A DNA stretch of 64,000 bases from DASXMT01 sp963812965 (GTDB taxonomy: Bacteria; Actinomycetota; Acidimicrobiia; Acidimicrobiales; RAAP-2): the NCBI GenBank assembly GCA_963812965.1, contig CAWEXG010000001.1, forward strand, positions 223,776-287,775, given 5' to 3'. Below, one piece after another: positions 27,554 to 36,475 of the stretch. The notes under the pieces were generated by a model, which did not search any database, was not told the DNA's origin, and worked only from the letters and a program-made list of their open reading frames with translations. Made by a program: the position numbers and the translations under genes. Within the stretch, counting starts at the first letter, position 1. Every line of letters starts with the position of its first letter.

Positions 27554-29473
27554 ATGACGGAGCAGGGGACGCAAACAACAAGGCGACGGATCGCAGCACT
27601 CCTCGTCGTGGTCGTGGCCCTGGGCGTGGCGGCATGCGGCTCGTCGTCTGCTTCCTCAACCTCTGCTCCTCCTTCCTCCGGCTCCTCTGGCACCTTGCCT
27701 CCGCCTCCGGCAGTGCCCCACCCCTTCGGCAAACTGAGCTGCGTGCCGCAGAACGGCATCCGGTTCTGTCAGGGAGGGATGGACGTGAACGGTCACGACC
27801 TCCGCGTCCCGAGCTTCGACGGCGTGCCCCTCGACGCCGATGTGGCCTTGCCTCCAACCGGAAAGGGCCCGTTCCCGCTCATCGTCCTCCTCCACGGTCT
27901 AGGCGAGTCGAAGACCGTGTGGGAGACCAACCAGGACGCCAGCGTCACGACAGCCAGCGAGGAGAACGATGTCGCGCTGGCCTCTCGAGGATGGGCCGTC
28001 CTGATGTACACGGCCAGAGGTTTTGGCGAGTCGTGCGGGACACCGGCATCTCGGGCCGGCACGCCGGCCTGCGCCAAGGGTTGGATCCAGCTGGCCGACC
28101 AGCGGTACGAGGTGCGGGACACCCAGTACCTGGCTGGAATGCTGGTGGACGAAGGGCTGGTCCGTCCAGGCATCGCCGTGTCCGGTGTCTCGTACGGTGG
28201 CGGCCAGTCGTTGGAGCTGGCCATGCTGAAGAACCGGGTGCGCCTTCCGAATGGCAAGCTCGTGGCGTGGACCAGCCCGGTCCGGCACATTCCCATGTCC
28301 ATCGCCGGCGCGTTCGCACTGTGGGGGTGGGATGATCTGGCTACCGCCTTGACACCCAACGGCCACCTGCTCACCACCGGCACAACCCCCACCCCGGCTG
28401 CGGACGAGATCAACCCGGGCGGTGTCCCCAAACAGAGCTGGAACACGCTGCTCTACGGCGTGACCGTCTCTGGCTACCTGTCACCGGTCGGCGCCGATCC
28501 GGACTCGGACCTCACGCAGTGGTACCAGTCGCTGCTTCAAGGTGAACCGCTCACCTCCACCGATACCACCGCCTTGCACGATACGCAGCAGTACAAGTCG
28601 CCGATCTCGATCCCGATGGCTTCAGGTGGGCCCGCTCCCACGGCCATGCAGAACGGCTGGACGGACACGCTGTTCCCGGCGTCGGAGGCTATGCAGTACG
28701 CACAGCGGGTGACGTCGAGCGGGGCGAAGACCCCGCTGCTCCAGATGTTCGGCGATCTGGGCCATGGCTGGGCACAGAACAAACCGGCAGCGGTCACCCC
28801 CTCCACCCGTGCTGGTCTGGCGTTCCTCGACGCTGTCGTACGGAACCACACGAAGCCACAGACCGGGGTGACGGCGTCGGCATTCACCTGCCCTGCATCC
28901 GCGTCGCCGGGACCAACCCTCACCGGCAGATCGCTGGCCTCACTGCAGCACGGAACCGTCCGCATCACCGGGGTCGCCGGTCAGACGGTCACCTCGGCTG
29001 GGGGCGATCCGGCGACCGCCAGCGCTCTCAACCCTGCCTACGTGTCAGGCATACAGATCTGCAGTGCACTCCCCGCCGCCAGGGAGCCGGGCACCGCCGT
29101 CTACACCCAGAGAGTCGGCGCATCACCGGAGACCCTGCTCGGCGGTCCCGTCATCACCGCCCACCTTCACATTGTGGGGAACTATCCTGAACTGGTTGGC
29201 CGACTCTGGGATGTCGCCCCGAACGGCACCACACGTCAGATCGTGGCCATGAACGTCTACCGGCCGTCGGTCAACCAGGCTGCCAGCACCACATCGAACG
29301 TCGTCGCCAACACCACCATGACGTTTGAGCTCAACCCGAACCAGTACACATTCGCGCCCGGTCATACCATCGAGCTCGAGCTGGTCGGCAGCAACGCCCC
29401 GATGTTCCAGAAGTCGAACGGTACGTTCTCCGTCACGGTGAGCCACCTGTCGATCTCGATACCCACCACCTAG
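27554..29473 (+). CDS. Lipoprotein hydrolase of the CocE / X-Pro dipeptidyl-peptidase (S15) family
   Basis: 639 residues. Exported lipoprotein: Arg-rich n-region, hydrophobic core, lipobox LGVAAC with the Cys about 28 residues in, then a Ser/Pro linker. The alpha/beta-hydrolase domain has LIVLLHGLGESKTVW, GVSYGGGQS (nucleophile Ser) and QMFGDLGHGWA (His region). The C-terminal part is the beta-sandwich jelly-roll domain of X-Pro/CocE enzymes (LVGRLWDVAPNGTTRQI, GHTIELELVGS). Likely hydrolyses peptides or esters at the cell surface; substrate unknown. It is 33 bases upstream of an exporter gene in the same direction. Confidence 0.85.
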   Translation: MTEQGTQTTRRRIAALLVVVVALGVAACGSSSASSTSAPPSSGSSGTLPPPPAVPHPFGKLSCVPQNGIRFCQGGMDVNGHDLRVPSFDGVPLDADVALPPTGKGPFPLIVLLHGLGESKTVWETNQDASVTTASEENDVALASRGWAVLMYTARGFGESCGTPASRAGTPACAKGWIQLADQRYEVRDTQYLAGMLVDEGLVRPGIAVSGVSYGGGQSLELAMLKNRVRLPNGKLVAWTSPVRHIPMSIAGAFALWGWDDLATALTPNGHLLTTGTTPTPAADEINPGGVPKQSWNTLLYGVTVSGYLSPVGADPDSDLTQWYQSLLQGEPLTSTDTTALHDTQQYKSPISIPMASGGPAPTAMQNGWTDTLFPASEAMQYAQRVTSSGAKTPLLQMFGDLGHGWAQNKPAAVTPSTRAGLAFLDAVVRNHTKPQTGVTASAFTCPASASPGPTLTGRSLASLQHGTVRITGVAGQTVTSAGGDPATASALNPAYVSGIQICSALPAAREPGTAVYTQRVGASPETLLGGPVITAHLHIVGNYPELVGRLWDVAPNGTTRQIVAMNVYRPSVNQAASTTSNVVANTTMTFELNPNQYTFAPGHTIELELVGSNAPMFQKSNGTFSVTVSHLSISIPTT

Positions 29474-29506
29474 CCGTACACCAGCCATTCCGCCCGGGGG
29501 GACGGG

Positions 29507-31159
29507 GTGGCATCCTCGATCGATATTCTCAGGAGCCCCGTGACACCCCCCGCCTCGACAGTACGAACCTCGGTACCAGCAGCGCCTGCGCACCCCGATG
29601 CCGAATATGGCCAGGGGATCACCACTCGTCAGTGGCTTGCGCTCGGTGTCATGTCCTTCACCGTGCTGCTCATCTCGCTCGACCAGACCGTATTGAACGT
29701 GGCGTTGCCCACTCTGGTCAAAGATCTTCACCCCAGCAGCAGCGGGCTCCAGTGGATCGCTGACGGCTACACCCTCACCAACGCCGTGCTCCTCCTCTTC
29801 GCCGGAGCGCTGGGCGATCGCTACGGGCGGCGGCGCATCTTTCTGATCGGCGTGACCATCTTCGGTGGCGGCTCCCTGGCATGCGCACTCGTTCACTCGA
29901 CTGGGCCACTCATTGCCGCTCGAATAGTCATGGGTCTGGGCGCGGCATTCCTGATGCCCGCCACGTTGTCGATCATCGCTTCTACGTTCACCGGTCAGCA
30001 GCGAGCTCGAGCCATCGGGATCTGGGCCGGCGTGGGTGGTATCGGAGCGGCGGCAGGCCCGTTGCTCGGGGGCTGGCTCCTGCAGCACTTCTGGTGGGGG
30101 TCGGTCTTCCTCATCAACGTGCCGATAGCGGCGTTGGCCCTACTCGGCGGTGTTTTCGTCGTCGCCGAGAGCCGAGCTCCGAACCGCCCGAACCTCGACC
30201 CCATCGGCGTCCTGCTGTCATCGATCGGGCTGACCGCGCTCACGTACGGCTTGATCGTCACGCCCACCGACGGTTGGGGTTCCACCACGGTCATCGGTTC
30301 GTTCGTTCTCGCCGCGGTGCTCTTGGTCGGCTTCGTGGTGTGGGATGGTCGACAGGAGAGGCCTCTCCTCGACCTCCATCTCTTTGCCAACCGAACATTC
30401 TCGTCGGCATTGGGCGGAGTCACCGCCGTGTTCTTTGCCATGTTCGGCGTGAGCTATCTGTTCAGCCAGTACATCCAGTTCGTTCAGGGGGCGAGTGCGT
30501 TCGATGTCGGGCTTCACTTCCTCCCGTTGGCAATCGGTACCCTGATCAGCAGCAACATCGCTGCCCGGCTCACGGTCAAGTTCGGGCTCAAGAGCATCAT
30601 GCTCATCGGTATGGTGCTGGTGACCAGCGGTTTGACCACTTTCGCAACGGTCTCGGTCCATTCGGGCTTCTCTACCGTGGGCATCGCGTTCGGGCTCATC
30701 GGGCTGGGCATGGGGCTGGTGATCGCCCCGGCCTCCAACGCCATCATCGGCACACTGCCCCCAGAGAAGGTAGGAGCCGGGGCTGGTGTCCGGAGCATGG
30801 TCCAGCTCCTGGGCGGGTCCTTCGGTGTCGCCATCGTCGGCAGCCTGTCCACCAGCAAGTACCGCTCCGAGATACAGCAGGCCTTCTCGGGACCGTTGAA
30901 AGAGGTACCCGCTGCCGCACGTCCTGCCATCAAGAACCAGATCGGTGATGCCGTCGAGGCAGCGGGCAAACTGCCGGGCAGCCTGGGTCACGCCACCGCT
31001 GAAGCCGCCAACCAGGCGTTCGTCAGTGGTCTGCGCCTGTCGGCACTGGTCGCCGTGGGGGTCATGGCACTGGCCACGGTGGCTGCCGCCATCTACGTCC
31101 CGAACCGTGTCGAACCATCGAGCGACGACGACGTCCACGGCGCCGCAACCCACGTCTGA
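29507..31159 (+). CDS. MFS transporter, DHA2 (14-helix drug exporter) family
   Basis: 550 residues. Proton-driven exporter of the DHA2/EmrB type. Helix 1 region SFTVLLISLDQTVLNVALPTL carries the family motif D1; the antiporter motif A is AGALGDRYGRRR, and motif C-like GVGGIGAAAGPLLGGWLL follows. About fourteen hydrophobic segments. GTG at 29507 sits behind a G-rich ribosome site. Substrate unknown, and no regulator is adjacent; the pairing with the upstream lipoprotein hydrolase is positional only. Confidence 0.9.
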   Translation: MASSIDILRSPVTPPASTVRTSVPAAPAHPDAEYGQGITTRQWLALGVMSFTVLLISLDQTVLNVALPTLVKDLHPSSSGLQWIADGYTLTNAVLLLFAGALGDRYGRRRIFLIGVTIFGGGSLACALVHSTGPLIAARIVMGLGAAFLMPATLSIIASTFTGQQRARAIGIWAGVGGIGAAAGPLLGGWLLQHFWWGSVFLINVPIAALALLGGVFVVAESRAPNRPNLDPIGVLLSSIGLTALTYGLIVTPTDGWGSTTVIGSFVLAAVLLVGFVVWDGRQERPLLDLHLFANRTFSSALGGVTAVFFAMFGVSYLFSQYIQFVQGASAFDVGLHFLPLAIGTLISSNIAARLTVKFGLKSIMLIGMVLVTSGLTTFATVSVHSGFSTVGIAFGLIGLGMGLVIAPASNAIIGTLPPEKVGAGAGVRSMVQLLGGSFGVAIVGSLSTSKYRSEIQQAFSGPLKEVPAAARPAIKNQIGDAVEAAGKLPGSLGHATAEAANQAFVSGLRLSALVAVGVMALATVAAAIYVPNRVEPSSDDDVHGAATHV

Positions 31160-31217
31160 CCTGGTCCAGACAAGTAGAGCGCTGGGCTGCACAGACGGCG
31201 CCGTGGTGCGACACCCC

Positions 31218-31239
31218 GGGGCGGCGAGTCCGCCACCCC
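31218..31239. terminator. Hairpin between MFS gene and dnaB
   Basis: GGGG-GGC paired with GCC-CCCC (nine pairs, one internal mismatch) in the 95-base gap between convergent genes. Probable bidirectional terminator. Confidence 0.5.
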
Positions 31240-31254
31240 TATCCGTTGGGCTTC

Positions 31255-32625
31255 TTACACGCGGGCCATGTTGGCGAAGCGGGTGTGGTGGTCGAGAAAC
31301 GCCAGCCGGGTCGCCCCGGTCGGACCGTTCCGGTGCTTGGCCACGATGATCTCCGCCGTTCCCCGATCGGTCGACTCGGAGTTATAGATCTCGTCCCGGT
31401 AGATGAACAGCACGACGTCCGCATCCTGTTCGATGGAGCCCGACTCTCTGAGATCGGCGAGCACTGGGCGCTTGTCCTGTCGCATCTCCAACCCTCGGGA
31501 TAGCTGCGACAAGGCCACGACCGGGACCTCCAGCTCGCGGGCCAGGATCTTCAGACCTCGACTGATCTCCGACACCTCGACCTGACGGTTCTCTGCCCCA
31601 TGACGACCGGTCATCAGCTGGAGGTAGTCGACCACCACCAACCCCAAGCCGACCCGGCTCTTCAGTCGACGGGACCTGGCCCGGATGTCCATCACGGTCA
31701 GGTTCGGGTTGTCGTCGATGAAGATCGGCGCTTCGCTCATCCGACTGATGGCGTTGCCGATCTTCGGCCAGTCCGCCTCGTGAAGCTTGCCCGTCCGCAT
31801 CCGGGTGGCATCCACCCGGGCCTCGGAGCACAGCAGGCGTTGCGTCAACTCCAGATGGCTCATCTCCAACGAGAACAGCAGCACCGGCTGGTTCATCTCG
31901 ATGCCGGCGTGGGCAACCATCCCCAGAGCGAAGCTGGTCTTGCCCATCGCCGGACGGGCGCCCACTACCACCAGATTGGAAGGCTGCAGGCCGGCCAGCT
32001 GCTCGTCGAGATCAGCGTAACCGGTGGCCAGGCCGGTGATGGTGTCTCCCCGATCGAACAACTGCTGCAGGTGGTCCAGGCTCTGGCCGAGCAGCTCCCG
32101 CAACGGCGTCATCGAGTCCACCACCCGTCGCTGGGCCACGTCGAACACGAGGCTCTCAGCTCGGTCGAGGACCTCTGAGACGTCCTCGGGAAGGCTGTAC
32201 CCGAGCTCGGTGATCTCGCCGGCCACCGAGACCAGACGCCGGAGCAGCGCGTGCTCTTCGATGATCTTGGCGTAGTACTCGGCGTTGCCGATGGAAGGCG
32301 TGTTGGCCTGGAGCGAGACGAAGACCGAGGGATCCCCGATCATCTCGAGGAGCCCCCGGCGCCGCAGCTCTTCGGTCACCGTTACCCAGTCGGCCGGTTC
32401 GCCCTGGCTGAACAGCGATGTCACCGCCGTGAAGATGTGGCCGTGCGACTGCTTATAGAAGTCCTCGGCGTTGCAGATCTCCATGGCCGCGGCAATGGCG
32501 TCCCGTGAGAGCAGCATGGCGCCGAGCAACGACTCTTCGGCTTCGAGATTGTGCGGTGGGATTCGTGCTCCCGACCCTGCGGGAGCTGCTCGTATGGAGC
32601 GTGTGTCGTCGAAAGCCTGAACCAT
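31255..32625 (-). CDS. dnaB: Replicative DNA helicase DnaB
   Basis: 456 residues, no intein. Hexameric helicase of the replication fork. N-terminal helical domain (PPHNLEAEESLLGAMLLS), then RecA-like motor with Walker A GARPAMGKTS, LLFSLEMSHLELTQRLL (H1a/H2), Walker B VVVDYLQLM and ALSQLSRGLEMRQDKRP (arginine-finger and loop region). ATG at 32625 behind AAGGGA. It follows rplI in the same direction across a 267-base gap with a hairpin, so it probably has its own promoter. Confidence 0.97.
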   Translation of the reverse strand: MVQAFDDTRSIRAAPAGSGARIPPHNLEAEESLLGAMLLSRDAIAAAMEICNAEDFYKQSHGHIFTAVTSLFSQGEPADWVTVTEELRRRGLLEMIGDPSVFVSLQANTPSIGNAEYYAKIIEEHALLRRLVSVAGEITELGYSLPEDVSEVLDRAESLVFDVAQRRVVDSMTPLRELLGQSLDHLQQLFDRGDTITGLATGYADLDEQLAGLQPSNLVVVGARPAMGKTSFALGMVAHAGIEMNQPVLLFSLEMSHLELTQRLLCSEARVDATRMRTGKLHEADWPKIGNAISRMSEAPIFIDDNPNLTVMDIRARSRRLKSRVGLGLVVVDYLQLMTGRHGAENRQVEVSEISRGLKILARELEVPVVALSQLSRGLEMRQDKRPVLADLRESGSIEQDADVVLFIYRDEIYNSESTDRGTAEIIVAKHRNGPTGATRLAFLDHHTRFANMARV

Positions 32626-32859
32626 GGTCCCTTAACTCTCGCCGTTCACGCCTGTGGAGCGGTAGACCGATTTCCTGGGGATATCGCTGGTCCCTGATGT
32701 GGAAGGCCCGTGCACAACCGATGCTGGGCTGGGGAGAATCCCTCTCATCCCCACATCATGCCGACCGGGTGTGACTGGAGACGCGGATCGTGCCATGGGC
32801 ACGCCAGGACGCGCACGCCAGGAGACACATTTCCGGTGCAGGCAAGGTGGGGTTTGCAC

Positions 32860-32882
32860 CCGGCTGCTCGGTGGGCAGCCGG
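32860..32882 (-). terminator. Hairpin after rplI
   Basis: CCGGCTGC and GCAGCCGG form a perfect eight-base-pair stem with a seven-base loop, eleven bases past the rplI stop. No T-run. Likely end of the rpsF-ssb-rpsR-rplI transcript. The rest of the gap to dnaB (32626-32859) shows no gene. Confidence 0.55.
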
Positions 32883-32892
32883 TATCGCCGGC

Positions 32893-33342
32893 TCAGCTGG
32901 CAGCAACCACGTCCACTGTGAGCTCAAAGATCACGCCGCCACTGAGCTCGACCCTGATGTTGTGAATACCGGTCTCCTTGATCGGCTCGTCCAGGACCAG
33001 GTCCTTCCGGTCCACAACCGCACCCGTCTGAGACTGGACCTCGCGCACGATATCGGCAGCCGACACCGAGCCGAACAGCTTGCCGGCAGTTCCGGCACGA
33101 GCGGACACGGTGACCGTGTTGCCGACCAACGTCCTGGCAATAGTTTCCGAGGACTCGCGATCGCGAGCATCCCGCAGATCCCGAGACCGGCGCATCGCTG
33201 CCGCTTGGGTCTCGACCCCGGGCGCCGCCGGAACCGCCTTGCGCCCGGGAAGCAGGTGGTTGCGAGCGAAGCCATTGGACACATCGATGATGTCGCCGCG
33301 TTTGCCCACGCCGTCGATGTCATCGCGAAGGAGGACTTTCAT
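32893..33342 (-). CDS. rplI: 50S ribosomal protein L9
   Basis: 149 residues from the ATG at 33342 (GAGGA five to six bases upstream, two bases after the rpsR stop). Two-domain L9: N-terminal RNA-binding domain MKVLLRDDI ... NGFARNHLLPGRKAV, connecting helix with AMRRSRDLRDARD, and a C-terminal domain (FGSVSAADIVREV, DLVLDEPIKETGIH). Standard length. Last gene of the ribosomal/SSB operon. Confidence 0.96.
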   Translation of the reverse strand: MKVLLRDDIDGVGKRGDIIDVSNGFARNHLLPGRKAVPAAPGVETQAAAMRRSRDLRDARDRESSETIARTLVGNTVTVSARAGTAGKLFGSVSAADIVREVQSQTGAVVDRKDLVLDEPIKETGIHNIRVELSGGVIFELTVDVVAAS

Positions 33343-33343
33343 A

Positions 33344-33893
33344 TCAATCCTCACCATCTTCGATCTCAGGCGCTGCGACAGCCTCTACCGGTTCGGACAG
33401 AACAACATCGGCGTCATCTGCGTCAGCGGCATCTGTACTGGTCGGTGATGGGGCTGCGCTACCACCTGCTGGTGCACTCGGACGGGAAGCCGACCGGTCA
33501 GAGCGGGATGAACCGCCCTCTTCGTCGGAGTCGAAACGCCGACGCCCGCCGGAACCACCAGAGCCGCCGAAACCACCGTCTCGGCCGCGGCCGCCGCGCC
33601 CACCAGGACGCTCGGTGGTGGTCCGCTGGGTATACGGCAACAACGCCAGCTCACGAGCGGTCTTGATGGCGATGGCCACATCTCGCTGATGTTGGGTGCA
33701 GTTGCCCGATACCCGGCGAGCCGCGGATCTTCCCGCGGTCGCTCATGTACTTGCGGAGCATGTTGACTTCCTTGTAATCGACCCACTCCACCCGGTCCTT
33801 GCACAGCGCGCACGGCTTCTTCTTGATCCGGCGACCGGTGTCCTTGGGAGCCCGCCGACTGCTGTTTCCTCCACGATCATTACTGCGTGCCAC
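33344..33893 (-). CDS. rpsR: 30S ribosomal protein S18 with long Gly/Arg/Ser-rich C-terminal tail (frameshifted)
   Basis: About 182 residues after correction; typical S18 has 70-90. GTG at 33893 overlaps the ssb stop (TAGTG). The S18 core has CALC near residue 28, VDYKEVNMLRKYMSDRGKIR, then, once the extra base at 33719 is skipped, GRRVSGNCTQHQRDVAIAIK and ARELALLPYTQR, a textbook match. After the core come about 100 residues of low complexity: a GGRGGRGRDGGFGGSGGSGG block, RRRFDSDEEGG, then Ala/Asp/Glu-rich sequence. The tail is open and in frame to the stop next to rplI. The frameshift is in an essential gene and so is probably a sequence error. Confidence 0.88.
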
Positions 33894-34375
33894 TAGAAGG
33901 GCTCCTCGCTGTATCCATACCCAGAACTACCACCATCATCAGAGCCGCCACCCGACGGCGCGCTACCGGAAGGGGTCCCGCCCCGACTGCCGCCACCTTC
34001 GTTCGGGCCGCGCCGTTCGTTCTTGGTCACCTGGGCCGTGGCCCAACGAATGCTGGGACCGATCTCATCGGCCACGACCTCGACCTTGGACCGCTTGTCG
34101 CCATCGGGGGTCTCCCAGCTGCGCTGCTCCAAACGTCCGGTCACCATTACACGCGACCCTCGTGACAGACTCTCGGCCGCGTTCTCGGCCATCTCACGCC
34201 AGCAGACCACGTCGAAGAACGACGTCGCCTCTTCCCACTCCTGGGTCTGACGGTTCTGCCAACGACGATTGACCGCCAGGCCGAAGCTCGCCGTGGCTTG
34301 ACCGGTGTTGGTGAACCGCAGCTCGGGATCGCGGGTGATGTTGCCAACCAGCGTCACTGAGTTTCCATTCGCCAT
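33893..34375 (-). CDS. ssb: Single-stranded DNA-binding protein
   Basis: 160 residues. OB-fold domain (1-110): NSVTLVGNITRDPELRFTNTG, FFDVVCWREMAENAAESLSRGSRVMVTGRL. The flexible Gly/Ser tail ends in SEEPF, a variant of the DDDIPF tip that recruits repair and replication partners. Protects single-stranded DNA at forks. Between rpsF (three bases away) and rpsR (overlapping). Confidence 0.96.
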   Translation of the reverse strand: MANGNSVTLVGNITRDPELRFTNTGQATASFGLAVNRRWQNRQTQEWEEATSFFDVVCWREMAENAAESLSRGSRVMVTGRLEQRSWETPDGDKRSKVEVVADEIGPSIRWATAQVTKNERRGPNEGGGSRGGTPSGSAPSGGGSDDGGSSGYGYSEEPF

Positions 34376-34378
34376 GAA

Positions 34379-34729
34379 TCAGCCCTCCCCTGAACGAGCG
34401 GCGGCACTGGCCGCAGCAGCTTCGGCGCGACGCCCGGCGACCTTGTCCGGGAGCCGGATGACCTTGTGTCGGAGCACCTCGTCGGCAAGAACGAAGATCC
34501 GCTCCATGTCGGCGACCGCCGGCGGCTCAGCCGTCAGCTCGATCACCACGTAGTAGCCCTCACGCTTGTGCTGCAGCTCATAGGCGAACGTACGCCTGCC
34601 CCAGCGCTCAACAGGTCCCGGGTTACCGCCTTTGGCCCGAAGGGCGTCCAGTGCACGGTCCAGAACCTCGTTCACCGCTACCTCGTTGGCACCGGCATCG
34701 AAGATCACCATTGTCTCGTATGGCCGCAT
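34379..34729 (-). CDS. rpsF: 30S ribosomal protein S6
   Basis: 116 residues from the ATG at 34729 (GGAGG eight bases upstream); an in-frame start three codons earlier is less well placed. MRPYETMVIFDAG and YYVVIELTAEPPAVADMERIF are S6 signatures. It partners S18 on the small subunit platform. Ends in an Ala/Arg-rich tail of about 20 residues. First gene of the rpsF-ssb-rpsR-rplI operon. Confidence 0.96.
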   Translation of the reverse strand: MRPYETMVIFDAGANEVAVNEVLDRALDALRAKGGNPGPVERWGRRTFAYELQHKREGYYVVIELTAEPPAVADMERIFVLADEVLRHKVIRLPDKVAGRRAEAAAASAAARSGEG

Positions 34730-34863
34730 CAGCAGCACCTCCCTCCGGATCGGACACCTCGTGCCCGAGCCCCACCTCTGTGGAGCAGGAATTCAGCAGG
34801 CCAACAGCCAAACGACGGCCTGCGCAGCGCACCAGTGTAGCGGACCGTCAGAGACCGAGCCTC

Positions 34864-35679
34864 TCAGACGTAGACTTCGTCCTCGCCGGGAAACGTGCCC
34901 GCACGAACGTCGGCGGCGTAGGCAGCGATGGCAGCCGTGGCATCCCCGGCCAGATCTGCGTAACGACGGACGAACTTCGGCATCTTGCCACTGTTCAACC
35001 CCAGGAGGTCGTGGAACACCAGCACCTGACCGTCGCACGCTGCCCCGGCACCGATCCCGATCGTCGGGATCTCCTGGCTGCCAGTGATGGCTGCACCCAA
35101 CGACTCGGGGATCCCTTCGAGAACCATGGCGAAGCAGCCGGCACCGGCCAGTGCCCATGCGTCGGTGTTCAGCTCGTCCGCTGCCTCTCCCCGACCCTGG
35201 ACCCGGTAGCCCCCCATGGCGTTCACCGACTGCGGAGTGAGGCCGAGATGGCCCATGACCGGGATCTCAGCGGCTACCAACGCCTCGATCATCGGAACAC
35301 GGATGCTCCCACCTTCGAGCTTTACCGCCTGTGCACCGGCACGAATGAGCGCTGCACCGTTACGAACGGTATCGGCCACGTCCACGTGGTAGCTCAACCA
35401 GGGAAGGTCGGCGACCACCAGGGCGTTCGGTCTGGCCCGCGCCACCGCTGACGTGTGGTGGACCATGTCCTCAATGGTGGCCTGCAGGGTGTCCTCGTAG
35501 CCAAGGACGTTGTTGGCCAGCGAATCACCCACCAGGATGACGTCGACTCCGGCCGCATCGGCGATCCGGGCACCGGGAGCGTCGTAGGCGGTGACCATCA
35601 CGATCGGAACGCTGCCGGTACTGCGTTTCCGAGCACGAATGTCAGGGACGGTGACCGGTCCGGACCGGAGTTCGGGCAT
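34864..35679 (-). CDS. panB: 3-methyl-2-oxobutanoate hydroxymethyltransferase
   Basis: 271 residues from the ATG at 35679 (AAGGAGG eight bases upstream). First committed enzyme of pantothenate (coenzyme A) synthesis: transfers a hydroxymethyl group from methylene-tetrahydrofolate to alpha-ketoisovalerate. Motifs: VTAYDAPGARIADAAGVDVILVGDS (metal and substrate Asp), VKLEGG, MGHLGLTPQSVNAMGGYRVQG and catalytic Glu in MVLEGIP. No other pan genes nearby. Same direction as rpsF but 134 bases upstream of it. Confidence 0.96.
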   Translation of the reverse strand: MPELRSGPVTVPDIRARKRSTGSVPIVMVTAYDAPGARIADAAGVDVILVGDSLANNVLGYEDTLQATIEDMVHHTSAVARARPNALVVADLPWLSYHVDVADTVRNGAALIRAGAQAVKLEGGSIRVPMIEALVAAEIPVMGHLGLTPQSVNAMGGYRVQGRGEAADELNTDAWALAGAGCFAMVLEGIPESLGAAITGSQEIPTIGIGAGAACDGQVLVFHDLLGLNSGKMPKFVRRYADLAGDATAAIAAYAADVRAGTFPGEDEVYV

Positions 35680-35799
35680 GAGGTGTTCCTCCTTGTCGGC
35701 CGTCCAGCGCACGAAGCTGCCGGCGGCGTGTGAGGCACCCGGACGGGTGCCTTGAAGTACTGCCTGGCAAAGAGGCTATCGGCCTCTGAGCTCAGAGGC

Positions 35800-36252
35800 T
35801 CAGCCGCGGCGTGCTCCGGCCCGGTCTCGCAGTGGGGTGCGCGCCACCGCTTCAACCCCTGCCCCTGCCGGGTACATCCGGGTCAGATGGTTCCATGAGC
35901 ACTCCGGGCATACTTCGACGACATAACAGACGACGGGTTCTTTCCGACGCCACAGGCGGTTCAGCTCGGCGGCGGAGCTGACGCACCGCCCGCCGGAAGG
36001 CAGGCGCGAACCGAAGACGAAGGTGACCTCGACGAGGTCGGACTCCTCGCAGATCGGACAGGGTTCGTCCGACGATCTGCCCACGTTTCGTGCTGCACGC
36101 AACAGCTCGGGGTGGGCATCGCAGACATCGAGCCGGGACAGCCTTCCCTTCCGGAACTCGCTGACGACAGCATTTCGGGCAAGTCGGTACTCGACCCGTC
36201 CCCCAGTGGGAGATGTCTGCACGCCATCGAGTGCTCCAGGACGGAAACTCAC
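35800..36252 (-). CDS. DUF5318 family protein
   Basis: 150 residues from a GTG at 36252. Small actinobacterial protein of unknown function with two Cys pairs (CPIC near 66 and CPEC near 114) that probably bind zinc. VEYRLARNAVVSEFRKGRLSRLDVCDAHPELLRAARNVG at the N-terminus matches the DUF5318 pattern. In Mycobacterium a DUF5318 gene lies in the same neighbourhood as PadR/ino1 and rpsF, supporting the assignment by synteny. Confidence 0.85.
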   Translation of the reverse strand: MSFRPGALDGVQTSPTGGRVEYRLARNAVVSEFRKGRLSRLDVCDAHPELLRAARNVGRSSDEPCPICEESDLVEVTFVFGSRLPSGGRCVSSAAELNRLWRRKEPVVCYVVEVCPECSWNHLTRMYPAGAGVEAVARTPLRDRAGARRG

Positions 36253-36350
36253 GACACCAGGCTAATGCGCTGTGACGAAGTGGTCCTCTGTTACAGGTAG
36301 GCGTTGACGACGACAAGACTTCGTTTCCGCACCCACATTTTTGGTTGCAC

Positions 36351-36373
36351 CGATATATCGAGTTGATATATCG
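36351..36373 (+). promoter_or_regulatory. Palindromic operator upstream of padR
   Basis: CGATATATC and GATATATCG form a perfect nine-base inverted repeat around a five-base centre (GAGTT), flanked by GTTG and CAAC. AT-rich sites of this kind are bound by PadR-type dimers. It lies about 100 bases before the padR start and in the gap shared with the divergent DUF5318 gene, so it may control both. Confidence 0.6.
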
Positions 36374-36475
36374 TTCAACATATGCAGTTCCTGAACAACA
36401 CACCATCTGGTGTCACGGCATCTGAGAGCACACCGCCCGAGGTTCACCTCATGGTGCGTCCCGGGAACCACTGAC

